Of a stretch of DNA of 64,000 nt, positions 12,511 through 25,464 are shown piece after piece. Origin of the DNA: Lithospermum erythrorhizon (taxonomy: Eukaryota > Streptophyta > Magnoliopsida > Boraginales > Boraginaceae); assembly GCA_019722365.1 (NCBI GenBank), contig JADFUC010001000.1:186001-250000 (forward strand), written 5' to 3'. How positions within the stretch are numbered: the stretch's first letter is position 1; each line of letters begins with the position of its first letter. The position numbers were made by a program, and so were the translations under genes. The notes under the pieces are model-generated. The model had not been told where the DNA came from. It made no database searches and saw only the letters and a program-made list of their open reading frames with translations.

Positions 12511-12779
12511 TAAAAAAAAAAGGACCATTAAATAATTTTCTCTTACATTCCATTATCCGTCTTTACCTTTCAATCCTTTCATGCCGGCATTTTTGGTTTG
12601 GTATTGTATCTTGAAAAAAGATTTTATTATTTATATTACGCTCCAAATAATAAAATCCTGTTTCAAAAATCTTTCAAGGTACAAAGAATATTTATCAAAT
12701 AGATTGGGGTTCGACTATCAGTCTAGTTGTCTCCTACGTGATGATGACGCCTACAAATATGATTTAATTTGATATGGAC

Positions 12780-14260
12780 TGAGTCGGGCCAGCCAAGGCC
12801 CTTGAAGTTGAAATATATGTCCGGACACGGCCTCTGGACGAATTTGACCTTGACTCGAGATATGGTCCGAACTGCGCGCTGTTACCTTTGATCTCGTATT
12901 GTATTGACTCTCATCATCAGATTGACTCGATCCTTGAGATACGGGTCGGATTTATGGGAATCGACCCTCCACTGATTACTGAATGTGCAGCAAATTTGGG
13001 GTGTTCTAATTTCTTGATTTCGATGCTTAAAGAAATTAGACGTCAATCTCTTCTTTGGATACTTTGGGTGACTGACGCTAACCTCTTGGATCACGCAGGC
13101 GGATCTCTCGACGAACCTCATACTGCGCCGGGCCCTTCAACAACAAAGGGGCCTCTAGCAGCCTTCCTTCTTTGTATTTGATGTTGACGTAGAGTGGTGG
13201 CCTCAGCCTGATCCTACTCTCTTTTAATTTGACTTCGAGGGTTGATGGGCGTACCAATCCTCATCAACTGGGACTTGATCCGCCTTTCTCCTGATATGTT
13301 CCAAGCCTATTCGACGGAGGTGAGCTTCTAAATTCTAACTAAACCCCTCTCCTCGGATTCGAGGTACCGCAGGAGTTTCAAAGCAATGCTGCTTTCCCTG
13401 GGCAGCCATTGGAAATTCGATGTTTCACTTGTCGGAGATTCCGGATTGTCCGCTGGTGCAGGGCTTCAAGCAATTTCAGATCCCTCCCTCAATTTGATTG
13501 CATGGTGCTGAAAGAAGATATTTCCTACGTAAAATTGCCGGGGGTAAGGAGACTTTATTTATTGACCCCATCGCTTTCCACCTTCCTTTCGATGGCTTTA
13601 TACGCCTATCTCAAGGCTTCAGCGCCCTGAAAGTGTTTCTCCTTCCCTTTTCAATCTTCAAGTCCTGAGATGTTTTCGGCGCCTCACGATCTTCTTCGTA
13701 GCTTTCCCCAAATTACTTTACCTTTTTCTCCCACTTCTTGCTTTTGATCAACTTTCGAAAATATATTGGTATTACGTACCGATTCGATTATTGGGTTCAA
13801 GCCACTGATCATGATCTCGATCAAGGATTTTGGAGGCATGACTTGGATCGTCGGATATTTTATGACTTCGTTTCCAAGAATATGGAGTCAGCGCCTATTT
13901 TGAGGGTTTCTTGAGTCAAGGATGAATTTATGTATCACCCAACATCTCCATTGCTTCATTAATTTAAGCCCGTGATCTTTTGGAAACTTTGCGCTTAAAA
14001 TTGTGCGATGCATCGAAACCCCTAATTTTAACCTAAAATTAATATCGTCCTCTAATTATGAACAAAAATTATTTTCTCCTGATCAATTCAATTCTGACGC
14101 TTCCGTAAACTCTAATCAACACGCCAGAATCGTGCGATCGATTGAAAATTAATCTAATTAATAAACTAGATAAAAAATAAATTTTATTAATTAAAATTCC
14201 ACTATCTACGGTTATTGTCCATATTCTTTGATACTCCGTAGTTAAATTAGTTGTTTAGTA
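12780..14260. other. Probable LTR-retrotransposon debris
   Basis: GC content rises sharply at 12780 and falls near 14000. Several short open frames (for example 12888-13181 and 13409-13630 on the plus strand) have no recognisable domain. The AT-rich end near 14200 carries a CCACTATCTAC motif that recurs as TCACTATCTAC near 55430, which suggests two copies of the same LTR family. Family assignment is an inference. Confidence 0.35.
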
Positions 14261-16080
14261 CCGGAGTACAATTGGAGTATATAGTGAGTAGTCACAATAC
14301 ATTTAACTGACCATTATACTACTGGCCCTCAGGAGTGCACAGCTTCTCTTCTTTGACCATTAGTTCTGCCTTGAATAGTTGAATCCCTTGAGCATGATAC
14401 ACTATAATAATCTTATCTATCTAGTTTTTAAAAATTGTAAAATCACAAAAAATAAGTGTAAAATTGGGTTTTGGATTCTAAAATATTACTCATCTAAGAT
14501 ATACATGGTTGCATAGATTATGATGAGAATCGAATACGTGATTTATAGGCTCTAAATCCATGCTAGAACCCTTCTAACCCCTAATTCAATTTGATATTTT
14601 TAATTTTATTGATATTCAAAATAGTATCATTGACCAAATTGATGAAATATGATTATACTTTTATGACACTAACATGATAAATGAACAATTTCCTCTCTGA
14701 ACAAATTAAATGTCCATGTAGAGTGACATGCCTCGTACACTTAATCGTTAAGGACCTAACCAGCAAGACATTATCAGTACTATAAGTTAGGTACACCTTA
14801 CCTGTCTTATCTATTATTGCATCAAATACCAATTTTAAAGTATCATAGCACATTTATATTTAATATATTAAAGTGTTATTAGAGGGCATTTCTATCTACT
14901 TAAGATATTAATAGAACATTTCTAAGATTAAATATAGCGATAGTAATAATAACTAATGATAATAGTTCATAAAAAAACTAATACTAGATTACTAGTTCAA
15001 AGGGGTTGTTGCCATGCATGAAGCATTCCGTCTAACAACCCTTGCTATGAGTAGTATTCTAGTAGTGGTACATGTAATAAAACTTTAGTTTAACGTGGTA
15101 CCAAAAGTAGCTCGTTATAATAAATTAAACTTTATATATGATTCTTCAATATTTGCAAGCCCTGAAAGCTAGATTCAACCTACTAATAATAGAGTTTTCA
15201 CTAAATAACATACACGATGAAAACAAAATGTCCATTGTTTTTAGTACCAAATATTGGAATAATTTATATTTGTCTCAAGAAAATTGATAATCCATATTAC
15301 GAAGTATTGTTCTATACACTAACTGGGAAGAGGAATCTTCTTGACTTGGATTACTCGACAGGCTCTTAATATTTATTAGATTTCAATCAATTTTACATCT
15401 CACCCTCTTTCATTTTCTGGTAGATCCTCACTATAGGACTAGAGGAAGAGAAGCATTATTGTGTCGATCAATTAACCACGTGCCTCATCTAACACTACGG
15501 AGATCATAAAGTTCTCTTTGCATTGTTAAAAGATCATCCAATTTTCAACTTTGATGAATTAATTTTTAAATTTTAAATTTAAATAATTTTGAATATGTTA
15601 TCTAATACTTAAAAATATACTCCATATCAAAATGTAATATTTACAAATTACTTTACTATATCAATTTTTGAATATTATTATTTGAGTTTTCCAAATCATG
15701 TATGTGTTGCATGATATATCTTATTATTCTTTTCTACATGGTTAAATTCTAAAAAATAAGGTCATATGTACACTTAGTGGATTCTAAGAGGAGGATAATG
15801 TTGAATAGGTAGGATATATGTTGTTGAATTTTAAGTGAGAGAATTTTGTTTAAACAATACCATTGAAGATAGTATATATCAAATTATGTTGAATTATTAT
15901 GTGGAAGAAAAAAAAAATTTGAAATATTTAAACACTCCTTCACACTACATAATCTTATTTTTTTATATAAGTTGTCTGGAACTGATGAGCCACGCAACTC
16001 TCTACTTGGATAAATAAATTGCATACTATTTGGTACGGTCAAGTTATGACAAGGTTCCAAACCTTCATATAAATTTGTAG
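14261..16080. other. AT-rich DNA and YSL promoter region
   Basis: No supported gene. The upstream regulatory region of the YSL gene is expected in the right-hand part. Confidence 0.5.
15477..15482. promoter_or_regulatory. G-box (CACGTG) upstream of YSL
   Basis: A palindromic CACGTG lies 726 bp upstream of the YSL start codon. Basic helix-loop-helix factors that control plant iron homeostasis bind G/E-boxes, so a role is plausible, but a six-base site at this distance can be chance. Confidence 0.3.
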
Positions 16081-16089
16081 TATATATAG
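16081..16089 (+). promoter_or_regulatory. Putative TATA box of YSL
   Basis: TATATATAG lies about 125 bp upstream of the YSL start codon. Transcription would begin near 16110, leaving a leader of about 95 nt. Confidence 0.5.
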
Positions 16090-16207
16090 TACAACTTCCC
16101 TTAATCAATAAACATCATTGCTACACCATTATTCTTGATAATATATCACCCTCCCAAGTCTCCACATAACTTCTTTAGAAAACCCCCCTTTTCTCCAAAA
16201 CATCAAT

Positions 16208-19200
16208 ATGCAAAACACCCCTAAAGCAGAGTTCATGGATGCAGAACATAAAGATACTAATGTGACTAATCTTGATCATCAATTGGAGGAAATGGAGAGT
16301 AAAATAGAAGAAGAGTCCATTGAGGTTCTTAAAAGAATCCAACCATGGCAAAGACAAATAACACTAAGAGGAATCATCACAAGTGCCATTGTTGGAAGCA
16401 TATATAGTGTGATTGCAATGAAGTTGAATCTCACAACTGGGATTACTCCAAACTTCAATGTTTCAGCTGCACTTCTTTCATATGTTTTCATTGAGTCATG
16501 GACTAAGATCCTTGCTAAGCTCGGAATCGTCTCGTCCCCCTTCACTCGCCAGGAGAATACCATGGTTCTTACATGTGCTGTTGCATGTTATAGCATTGCA
16601 GTTTCAGGTTTGTTACATTATTACACAAACTTTGGAATCAGAATTTGATTAATTTGGATTGGATTCTTCAACTTAACAGTTAAGAACGGTTATTAAATAT
16701 TACGGAGTATTATAGAATCGTTTTCTGGTTACTATACATATCTTTCGAACTTATCATAATGCATATCTTTAATGACCATTTTATGATTGACATGATGAAG
16801 TAACACTTTATTTGTAAAACGTAGAGTGATAATTGCATGCACCAAACTGTGGCGTTTATTATGAATTTGCATTCGGCAGGTGGACTGGGATCATACCTAT
16901 TGGGATTGGACAAGACAACATATGAACAGGCAGGAGTTGATACCCCAGGAAATAATCCAAACACTTACAAGAATCTTACTATTGGATGGATCACTGGTTA
17001 CCAGTTTTTAGTTTGTTTTATAGGTCTCTTTGTGTTGATCCCTCTAAGGAAGGTGACAAATCTTGACTCAACTTTTATAATTTTCTGAAGCCGGCATTAT
17101 CTTCAATTATTAATAACATAGGATTATGAAAAATTATGATTATATTATTTATCATGAATAATAATAAGAAGTTAAACACAAAAGAGTACTAGTTTGTGCA
17201 TGTCCAAGAATTTTGGACCATAGTTAACTTATTCCTTGTACTGTGCAACATAATTCAGATTTTGCTCTATTCATTTCTTGATGTTTTCTTTGAATTGATT
17301 TTGGACAGATCTTAGTAATTGACTACAAGTTGACATTTCCAACTGGTATGGCTACTGCAGTTCTTATTAATGGATTTCATTCCAGAGGTGTTAAAGAGGC
17401 CAAGTAATTATTCTGCTCTTATCTCCTAGACTCCTATTAGATGTTAATGTATCCCCAACTACCCAAGTTATAGCCAATGGACCTCGATAGAACAAGTGAC
17501 CTAGTAGATATTCGTACTTGACCCAAAAACCCGACTTACTTACCTACTTGATATGTGCTCAAACTGAGTCCAAGTTGATAAAATGGTAACCGCTTGATAC
17601 TTGAAAAGTCCGACTTGATTGTCCGGTGATTGGCATCCGAACTAAGTTCGAGCATATTGTGTTGCTCGTATACTTCATTCTTGAAATAATCTTATAATTA
17701 CCTTACTCGATAAATTGACTACCCATCAGATGATATTCGGATCCCCACTTCCCCCTCTAACTTGGCTCTTTTACTTCACTACCCCATGTCATGTCAAAAC
17801 TAGCAAATACCTGTTTTTGAGATTTTCCAGTGATCTATAATGTAATAATAATCACCATATTTTTCAAGCAAAAATTAATTTATACAACTTTGAGTTTCAG
17901 TAAAAATATTTGTACTGTTAGATACGACTTACCAAACACTTATTATATGTCAAAATATTGCCAGGTTTTTTAAAATAAAATTATTTAGAACTAAATATTA
18001 CTTTCTTTTAGTAAATTTTCAAACATTCTTGTTCAACTGAATGGAGCTAACACATATTATGAGTCTATTCAAGCCTTTGTTCATAATACTTTGCAGAAAG
18101 CAAATAAGAGGGTTCATGAAGTACTTCTCAGTGAGTTTCTTGTGGGCTTTCTTCCAATGGTTTTTCACTGGGAAACAGAATTGTGGATTTTCCCAGTTCC
18201 CTACGTTTGGCTTACAAGCTTGGAAAAATTCGTAAGTTGTCTTATGTTTACATATATCGAAAACTCAGTTTCATATTTGTTAATTAAGACCTTTCGAGTG
18301 TATTATTAATAACGTGTTGAACTTTATCCATCTATATCCCCAAATTTAATCCTCATTTGACTATAATGCATGTTTGCTATGTAGGTTCTTCTTTGATTTC
18401 AGCCTCACCTATGTGGGAACAGGAATGATCTGTCCTCACATTGTGAACTTGTCTTTGCTATTTGGAGCTGTGCTTTCATGGGGTATCATGTATCCACTAT
18501 TCAAAACTCTCAAGGGAGAATGGTTCCCAGCAGACATAGATGAAGGGAGCATGAGAAGTTTGAATGGTTACAAGGTTCTCTCCACACAAATATGCATTCT
18601 TTCGATCCCGGCCCCTTTCTTTAAATAGAAAAAAAAATTATCGGTACACAAACCATGTCTGTGCAAAGTAATATCGACAAAATTTTGAAAACTGATGAAA
18701 AACACAAACTCGATGTTCGACAATTAGACACTATTATGTGCAAAATAACAAAATTTAGTGTGCATATTTTTCTCAGGTGTTTTTATCTATTTCACTACTA
18801 CTGGGGGATGGCCTCTACAATTTTGTGAAAATAACATGCATCACACTTATGAGTCTCTATAAACTCTTGAAAGGCAAAAATCTTGGTCAAGGTAAATTAG
18901 ACATCACTGTGTCACGTTTCATTTGAGATTGTGACCAACATAATCAATTTCAACAATGTTTTGCAGTTAGGGATATTCAGAATACAACAATCTCAGATGA
19001 TTCGAGGAAAGATGAAATATTTGTAAGAGAAAGCATTCCTATGTGGATTGGAGTTGTAGGCTACATTGCCTTGGCCATTATTTCAGCAATTGCCCTTCCT
19101 GCAATGTTTCATGAACTTAAGTGGCATTATATCATCCTCTGCTACATAATTGTCCCATCATTAGCCTTCTGTAACGCCTACGGGGCCGGACTGACCGACA

Positions 19201-19895
19201 TGAACATGGCCTATAATTATGGAAAAGTTGGTCTCTTTGCTATTGCAGCCATGGCGGGAAAGGAAAACGGTGTTGTTGCTGGATTACTAGCATGTGGTCT
19301 TGTAAAATCTGTTGTCAATATTTCTTGTGTTCTAATGCAAGATTTCAAAACAGGACATCTAACGCTAACCTCCCCGCGCACAATGTTCGTTAGTCAGGCT
19401 ATCGGAACAGTTATAGGATGCATTGTGGCGCCTTTAAGCTTCTCGTTGTTCTACAAGGTGTTCGACATTGGTAATCCTAATGGAGAATATAAGGCTCCTT
19501 ATGCAATCATCTACAGAAACTTGGCTATTATCAGTGTTGAAGGGTTATCAGCATTGCCTGAACATTGTTTGGAGCTATGCTATGGTTTCTTTGCTTTTGC
19601 TGTAGGAATGAATGTGATGAAAGATATGGTACCTGAGAGGATAGGGAAATGGTTGCCAATGCCAATGGCGATGGCAGTTCCTTTCCTAATCGGGGCGAAC
19701 CCCACCATCGACATGTGTATTGGTAGCCTTGTGGTGTTCTTGTGGCACAGGGTGGATTCGTCAAAGGCAAAATTGATGATTCCTGCTGTTGCTTCTGGAC
19801 TGATATGTGGTGAAGGCTTATGGATACTTCCTGCATCACTTCTTGCCTTGGTCAAAGTAACTCCTCCAATATGCATGACATTCTTGCCTGCTTGA
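16208..19895 (+). CDS. YSL: Yellow Stripe-Like (YSL) metal-nicotianamine transporter, 7 exons
   Basis: Exons are 16208-16607, 16880-17052, 17309-17403, 18097-18231, 18385-18574, 18777-18891 and 18967-19895. All splice sites are GT-AG and the frame is continuous, giving 678 aa (family usually 660-720). YSL proteins are oligopeptide-transporter family membrane proteins with about 14 helices that move Fe(II), Zn, Cu or Mn chelated by nicotianamine. Hallmarks seen: an acidic cytosolic N-terminus (EEMESKIEEESIEV), PWQRQITLRG, KLNLTTGITPNFNVSAALL, PFTRQENTMVLTCAVACY, QIRGFMKYFSVSFLWAFFQW, FPTFGLQAWK, CNAYGAGLTDMNMAYNYGK, DIGNPNGEYKAPYA, AVASGLICGEGLW and PPICM. The sequence resembles the YSL1/2/3 clade most, which works in long-distance and reproductive metal transport; this assignment is from memory of the family. 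It is convergent with the RabGAP gene. Confidence 0.95.
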
Positions 19896-20824
19896 AGAAA
19901 TCATAACCAAATTGCTACCAACAGCTCCACTGTTAATGTTCCACTGTTTTTGTTAATGTTGTAATCTGCTATGTTTTCCTTTTTGAAGTTAAAAAAAGAA
20001 GCCACAAAGAAATCTTTGTAGTTTATTTATTTTTTTGGCACAGGATAAATCTCAAATTTTTATTTCAAATCGCCTACAAATGCAAGTAACCATTACACTT
20101 TGAAGAGTTATAATGGACTTTAAAATCTTTGCTAGCATAGGTTAAGGACATTACAAAATCACAATTCAGACTAGCAGAGCATATGAAGCTAATTAATTAA
20201 TGGAACTATTCCATTTTCTATAATGTTACGAAGGGTACATAAGACACTTGAGATTTAACATGGTTCACCTAATTTAGGCTATTTTACAGACAAGGCTATG
20301 ACTGTATCACTATAAAAGCAATTGCAAGTATAATTAGTACATCAATCTGCAAATTAAAAGTCATTTGGCTTTCTTGTTCCATCATAAATTAGACGATTAA
20401 AAAAATGCAAACACGACATGAATGGAATGCGAGTCCATGCAAACAGTCGAGAATCTGCACATTTACAAGAAAGAAAGAAACCCGATACCATTGCGAAGAC
20501 ATGCGATAAAGAAACTCAAGTAATGAGAGGTTAATTGTTCTTAATGATCACGAAGTAGGCGAGTTGCCACTTCATTTCGCCCATCAAGGACGACATTACA
20601 TCTTGAATGTCATAAGTTACTTGAAACATATTAGGTGCTTGTTCTAAGCAGTATGAAGGAAAAACAAGCACAGAAAAGCAGTGGAAATCAACAAGGAAGA
20701 TAAGTGTACCTATGATGAAAGCAAAAGAAGAAAACGACAACCAAAAGAAACAGAGAGACCACAACAGGCATTCTCCCTTCAGTCTTCTTCTATCTCCCTC
20801 GTGTTGTCGTGAAAATGTGAAATC
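19896..20824. other. Intergenic DNA between the convergent YSL and RabGAP genes
   Basis: This holds both 3' UTRs. A repeat-like GAGATTTAACATGGTTCACC near 20246 resembles the AGATTTAACGTGGTATCC at 29690, a motif common in plant retroelement LTRs. Confidence 0.5.
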
Positions 20825-23800
20825 CTAAACCTTATCATGCAGTGTGACCACCAAGTCATGAGCATCGTCTAAGAGCTTCCAAACGTCCAGTTGACCTGCC
20901 ATACTGTTGCACTCCTTCATTATTTCTTCCATGCTGCTGTACTTCTCTATGATTTGCTTCCTCCTCTGCAGCACTCCGGCTGCTATCGCGTAAAGTAGAA
21001 GATCATCTGTCGGGGGAGCCCTCAATCTAATTCTTCCCCAAGAAGATTTAGCAATTCCAGCTCTAACTGCAGCTTGATCTGCCCACATCACCTCCCAAAG
21101 GCACAATGTCTGCTCAAAATTCAACTCCCTTCTAAATAGGACAACCACCATTCTATACACGAAGAAGCAATCCTCTGCCTCGAGCTTCTCCAAGTGCCTA
21201 TAGAGGTGTGAGTCCTTGCACTTGATTATTTTAGATACAATGGCTAGTTGCTTCCTGATTCCGACCTCATCAAGGCGGAAGTTGTGGCGGGCTTTTCTCA
21301 TGAACCCCACGAAACACCAGAAAGCTTCATGGTCCTTTTCCATCACTGAAAGAATTGGAGAAAGCAAATCACTCATCCCTTGGCAATAACCAATCTCTGA
21401 ATCAAAGAGGGCATATGCCTCCAAGATGGCAACTAGGCGAGCAGCATGAAATATTTTACATGGTTCAAGATGGTTATAATCTTTTAACCCAACATTCTCT
21501 GCCATCCTCCTTGCCTTGACCTCGGAGACTGCAGCTTGAGATGGTGAGTATATAATCCATTCAGAATTTGCTCGAATAGCATCAAGGCGTATGATCCGTT
21601 GCCAAGTGGAAAAATCTTCCACTGTCTGGGTTCTTGGCATGCTCACAGATTTGCGAAAGTATGACTCACCTTGCTCATCAACATCACTTTCTTCAGATTC
21701 ATGTTGCCCAAGCAAGGGTTTTGTATCCTCAAGCTCTTCCGATGTGTCAGAATCAGAGGATTCAGTTTCACCTTCAGAGATAGTAGTTAAATTAACAACA
21801 GAACTCCTATCATCTTCTTCATCATCATCATTTTCCTCTTCAGCAATAGTACTTGATGTACGCAGAGTCAAAAGATTCGAGCTGCTTCTGTCATAATCTT
21901 CACAAGCTGAGCTTGCTCCATCAACAGAAAGGGAGCACCTAGCGCTGGAAACTTCATCTAAGCCTGGAGAATCTAATACCTGACTGAAGTCCCCACTACC
22001 TTCATTGTTGATGTTTCCGGATCCAGATGACCCCTTATGCTTAAAACTCTTTTCACCTTGTTTTATAATTTGCCGGCACTTTCTCCTCAGATTTACATAT
22101 TCTTTCCTGTAGCAGAAACATAAAAATATCGTATCAAAAACTTGAAATGGGAATGGCATTGAGATGATACAGTACTCAAAAAATAAACATCTCTTTAGAT
22201 AAAATATAAAAATCTACCTCTTCTGGACTTTAATGGTATGCCTCTCGTCCTTTGAGCTTTTCACGTCATAGCTGCAGAAACAGATTTAAGGTTGGAAAAA
22301 AATTAAAGAGATGAAAGAGAGCAACAGGCATTGCAGCAGAGGCTTGTTCCAATGTATTCCTAGGTCTACCAACTAACATAATCAACATCAGCAGAGATAT
22401 CCATAGAGAATAAGGTTGGAAATAAAACCACCTTCAAGAATTTGGACAATTTCATATGTGAACCTGGCGATTAATTAATTCTGTCTGTCGCCTACTTAAA
22501 ACACTATCCACCATCACCCAGGCTTCGGAATGTAAGTTTCAAGGATAAACGAAATAAATATGATCTTACTAACATTTGAATCACTTCAAACGGTGGTCCA
22601 CATTTATAGATAACTTAATTAATCCCTCTCGTTAATGGTAAGTAAAAGTGGAGCAAAATAGTAAAGTTGGTTGAATTCTAGGATAATAGGAGAATATTCC
22701 CTGAGAAAAGTACCAAAATGGTCAACCTCTAAAGAGAACTTTGAACACCATCAAACATGTAAATTATTCACAGAAAAACAACAATTGAAGTCCATTGAAT
22801 GTTCCAGTAAAGTTCCGTTCCATGCAATGCTATATAAGTGGCCAGGAACCATCATAACAGTCAAATAAATGGGAAAGATCGAAAATATGGACAAATGGAA
22901 TAAAATGCAGCACAAAATACGGAAAACAGACGGTGGTTAACACAGGCTAAGAGTCACAAACTAGCAGAAGAACAATAAACCAATTGAATAATGTAAAAGA
23001 ACTCACACTCCAAGGAGGAACGGCCACACTTCAGACCGAATAGATGGATCAACACCCTGAAAAAGAAAGCCATTGATGCTCAACTGCAAAAAGATAATGG
23101 GGATACAATATTTTACTAAAAGTTACTGTTGGTCACATACTCCGCTTCTAACTTTCTTCAACAACTTGGCTCCCCCATCCGAAAGTCTTCCATCTGCATC
23201 AAATAAGTGTTTCCATTGTTTAGGCTTGAGCACATGTTTTCTTCTCCTGCGAGACCACGGTGACTTAAGGTTGCCCCTGGAAACAAATGGACAATACATA
23301 CTGTTAATCAAAGCATAGTAATTTACGTCTAGAAGATGACAATCACACATCAACCACAACAAATAAGCTTATAGAGTCAAGCCCCAATCAACCTTATATA
23401 TTCCCATTCTTTCTTCAGCATTCAAGTTATGCTTCGCATTAAAAGTTCATAATTTTACACAAAAAAACTACTAAATTTGACTACTTGAATTTCAAAAGCT
23501 ACAAGATGTTCCCATCTGATTCAGGAAAGGTATAACTAGTCCCTTTAAGTCCAGAAATGAAAATCAAACTATGGTAAGCCTATGAAGATACATTCACCTA
23601 ACATTACAAATCAATCTAGATTAAACAGAATCAATAGTCTTCCCACTTATCCCCTAATAACTCAAATCCCCAACCAAATATTTTTCATAGGTGAGGTGAA
23701 GCGTTTTACCACTACGCTACACTTCATTAGCATACATATCAATCTAGAATCAACAAATAAACAAAATGACACAATAAAAAGTCTTTTAAAACCACTCACC

Positions 23801-24014
23801 TATCACCACAAAGAGGTGAGGAAGAGTGTGAAGACGAGGAGGTAGCAACAAACAGAACCGATCTGAGATGAACCCAAGGCGACGAAGACGAAGACCCTGA
23901 AGCTGCCATAGCCGTAGATTGAGAAGCAGACGAATCCGCCGGTGCTGGTGAAGCAGTAACAGATGTATGACTCCTCCTCAACACCCTCATCAACGGCTTA
24001 TGTTGAATCAACAT
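20825..24014 (-). CDS. TBC-domain Rab GTPase-activating protein, 5 exons
   Basis: Minus-strand exons are 24014-23800, 23276-23141, 23056-23007, 22271-22218 and 22106-20825. Frame is kept throughout, giving 578 aa. Residues 1-60 are Ser/Ala-rich. The TBC domain starts near residue 117 with GVDPSIRSEVWPFLLGVYD. It is interrupted by a linker of about 170 residues that includes a very acidic patch (EEENDDDEEDD, roughly residues 241-294), then resumes. The two catalytic fingers are present: the arginine of IIRLDAIRANSEW (about R330) and the glutamine of GYCQGMSD (about Q394). TBC proteins speed GTP hydrolysis by Rab GTPases in membrane traffic. The split domain resembles the GYP7/TBC1D15-like plant proteins; the Rab partner is unknown. 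The start at 24014 is chosen as the first Met in frame; MRVLRRS, eight codons later, is a strong alternative because related proteins begin with a similar motif. Confidence 0.92.
23640..23735 (-). mobile_element. SINE relic in RabGAP intron 1
   Basis: On the minus strand a good box A, TAGCGTAGTGGTAAAACGC (about 23723-23705), is followed by TTCACCTCACCTATGAAAA and a weak box B-like GGGGATTTGAGTTA. The right end is uncertain. Confidence 0.5.
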
Positions 24015-24044
24015 CTAACAATATTTACAAATACCCAAATCTTT

Positions 24045-24480
24045 TTCCTTCAATATATTTCTGCATACAAGATCCAAATCACTATATTTCACTATTTCAG
24101 TCTCATAAAAATATGATCTTTTTTCAAGAATTCAATCAAATCAGTAAACCAATCACTTGAAAAACTAATTTGCTTCTAACCCAAATCACCAAATCCTTCT
24201 CTTTCAATTCCTTACTGAATACAATATCCAAATCACTATATTTAACTATTTTATCCTCATAAAAACATGATATTTTTCAAGGATTTAATAAAATCACTCA
24301 ACCAATCACTTGATAAACTGATTTGCTACAAACCCAATTACCAAATCTCTCTCTCTCTCTCTCAATTCCTTACTCAATACAAGATCTAAATCACTATATC
24401 TTATTCTCATAAAAATATGATTTTTTTTCAAGAATTCAATCAAATCACTAAATAAACTGATTTTCTTCAAACCCAAATTT
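24045..24480. repeat. Three tandem copies of about 140 bp in the RabGAP 5' region
   Basis: The series TACAAGATCCAAATCACTAT, CTCATAAAAATATGAT, TTTTTTCAAGAATTCAATCA and CTGATTTGCTACAAACCCAA, each with small changes, occurs three times, starting near 24065, 24220 and 24375. A short (CT)n run at about 24345-24362 lies at the second-to-third copy junction. On the minus strand these copies sit directly upstream of the RabGAP start codon, so they are probably in its 5' UTR or promoter. Confidence 0.75.
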
Positions 24481-24508
24481 TCCTTCTTCAAATAATCAAA
24501 AAGGTTAG

Positions 24509-24610
24509 CTACCCTTCCACTACCACTACCACCTCCGCCTCCTCCGCCGCCGCCATGTGTCCCTGCAAATACCAAAATCCTTTAAACCACCAACCCTCTT
24601 CAACACCCAT
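24509..24610 (-). CDS. Possible upstream ORF in the RabGAP leader
   Basis: A 33-codon open frame on the minus strand starts at 24610 and ends TAG at 24509-24511. It includes MAAAEEAEVVVVVEG, translated from a GCGGCGGCGGAGG repeat. A GGN-rich alternative frame runs through the same bases (glycine stretch). Whether it is transcribed depends on the RabGAP start site. A TTTGCAG acceptor-like sequence just inside it could instead mark a 5' UTR splice site. Confidence 0.3.
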   Translation of the reverse strand: MGVEEGWWFKGFWYLQGHMAAAEEAEVVVVVEG

Positions 24611-24660
24611 CACCACCACCACCACCACATCAATCAGAAAAGCTCCACCACCACCAGTTT
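24524..24660. repeat. Trinucleotide-rich block (CCN/CAC repeats)
   Basis: Runs of CCGCCTCCTCCGCCG and CACCACCACCACCAC form a low-complexity block between the RabGAP leader and the AT-rich DNA beyond. Confidence 0.7.
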
Positions 24661-25464
24661 CTCCGGGGAGTGGTTGAAATTACTCATATACCCTCAACCT
24701 AAAACAGAGGTGAGAAATAAGTAATGTTTTTGTTGTATAAAGGAAAAGAATCCCTCTTTGCTAAACAAGAAGGGTAGTTATATAAATATAGATATAGTAT
24801 ATAGAAATGATAGTTTTTACTTTTACTTTAACTTCCAACATCACATTGATATTTATTGATTTAGGAAAATATGTCTACCTCACTCTTTTTTTTTTTAATT
24901 GTTTCGTAATTCGATGTTTTATAACGTTACTTAGCATGTATTTATGTTACATATTCCACTAATATTATAAAATTAGGAAATGCAATTCAGTCGTTTAATT
25001 GACTTTTTCTCGTATATAAGAATAGAATTTTAATATTCGATTCTTTCTTTAGTTATATTATTAAAAAAAATTAAAATGTAGATATTATGAAAGTATTTTA
25101 GAAGACGAATCCAATTATATAAAATTTGTATTTTTTAGAATAATGAATAATTAATAATTGATTGTCAACATTCAATTATAAAAAAATGTGGCTTATTGAT
25201 TAAGCGGATTGGAGGAATCACAATGAACTCATAAACATATTTATTGTTATTTTAAATTTCAATTTCAATTTATATTAATTTCATTTTTTTCGTGTTAATT
25301 TTGACTATCAATTAATGAAGATAAAAATTAATATCATTATATTTGACTTTAAATGTTTTCATACTATTTTTTATTATAACTTTTCATAATTTATATTTAA
25401 AAACTAATTGATGATCGAGATTGACATAAAAGAAAAAAGAAAATAACAATTAAAATATTTATCC

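Noticed and set aside
12888..13181. 97-codon plus-strand frame in the GC-rich block
   Set aside because: Both strands are open here and neither protein has a recognisable motif, so it is treated as retroelement debris.
19531..19876. Minus-strand frames of about 100 codons
   Set aside because: They are antisense shadows of YSL exon 7.
20688..20771. 27-codon hydrophobic ORF (MPVVVSLFLLVVVFFF) just downstream of the RabGAP stop
   Set aside because: It lies in the expected RabGAP 3' UTR, depends on T-rich composition, and I know no matching small protein. A transcript of its own would be needed to support it.
21591..21896. 101-codon plus-strand Ser-rich frame
   Set aside because: It is the antisense of the acidic and Ser-rich linker of the RabGAP.
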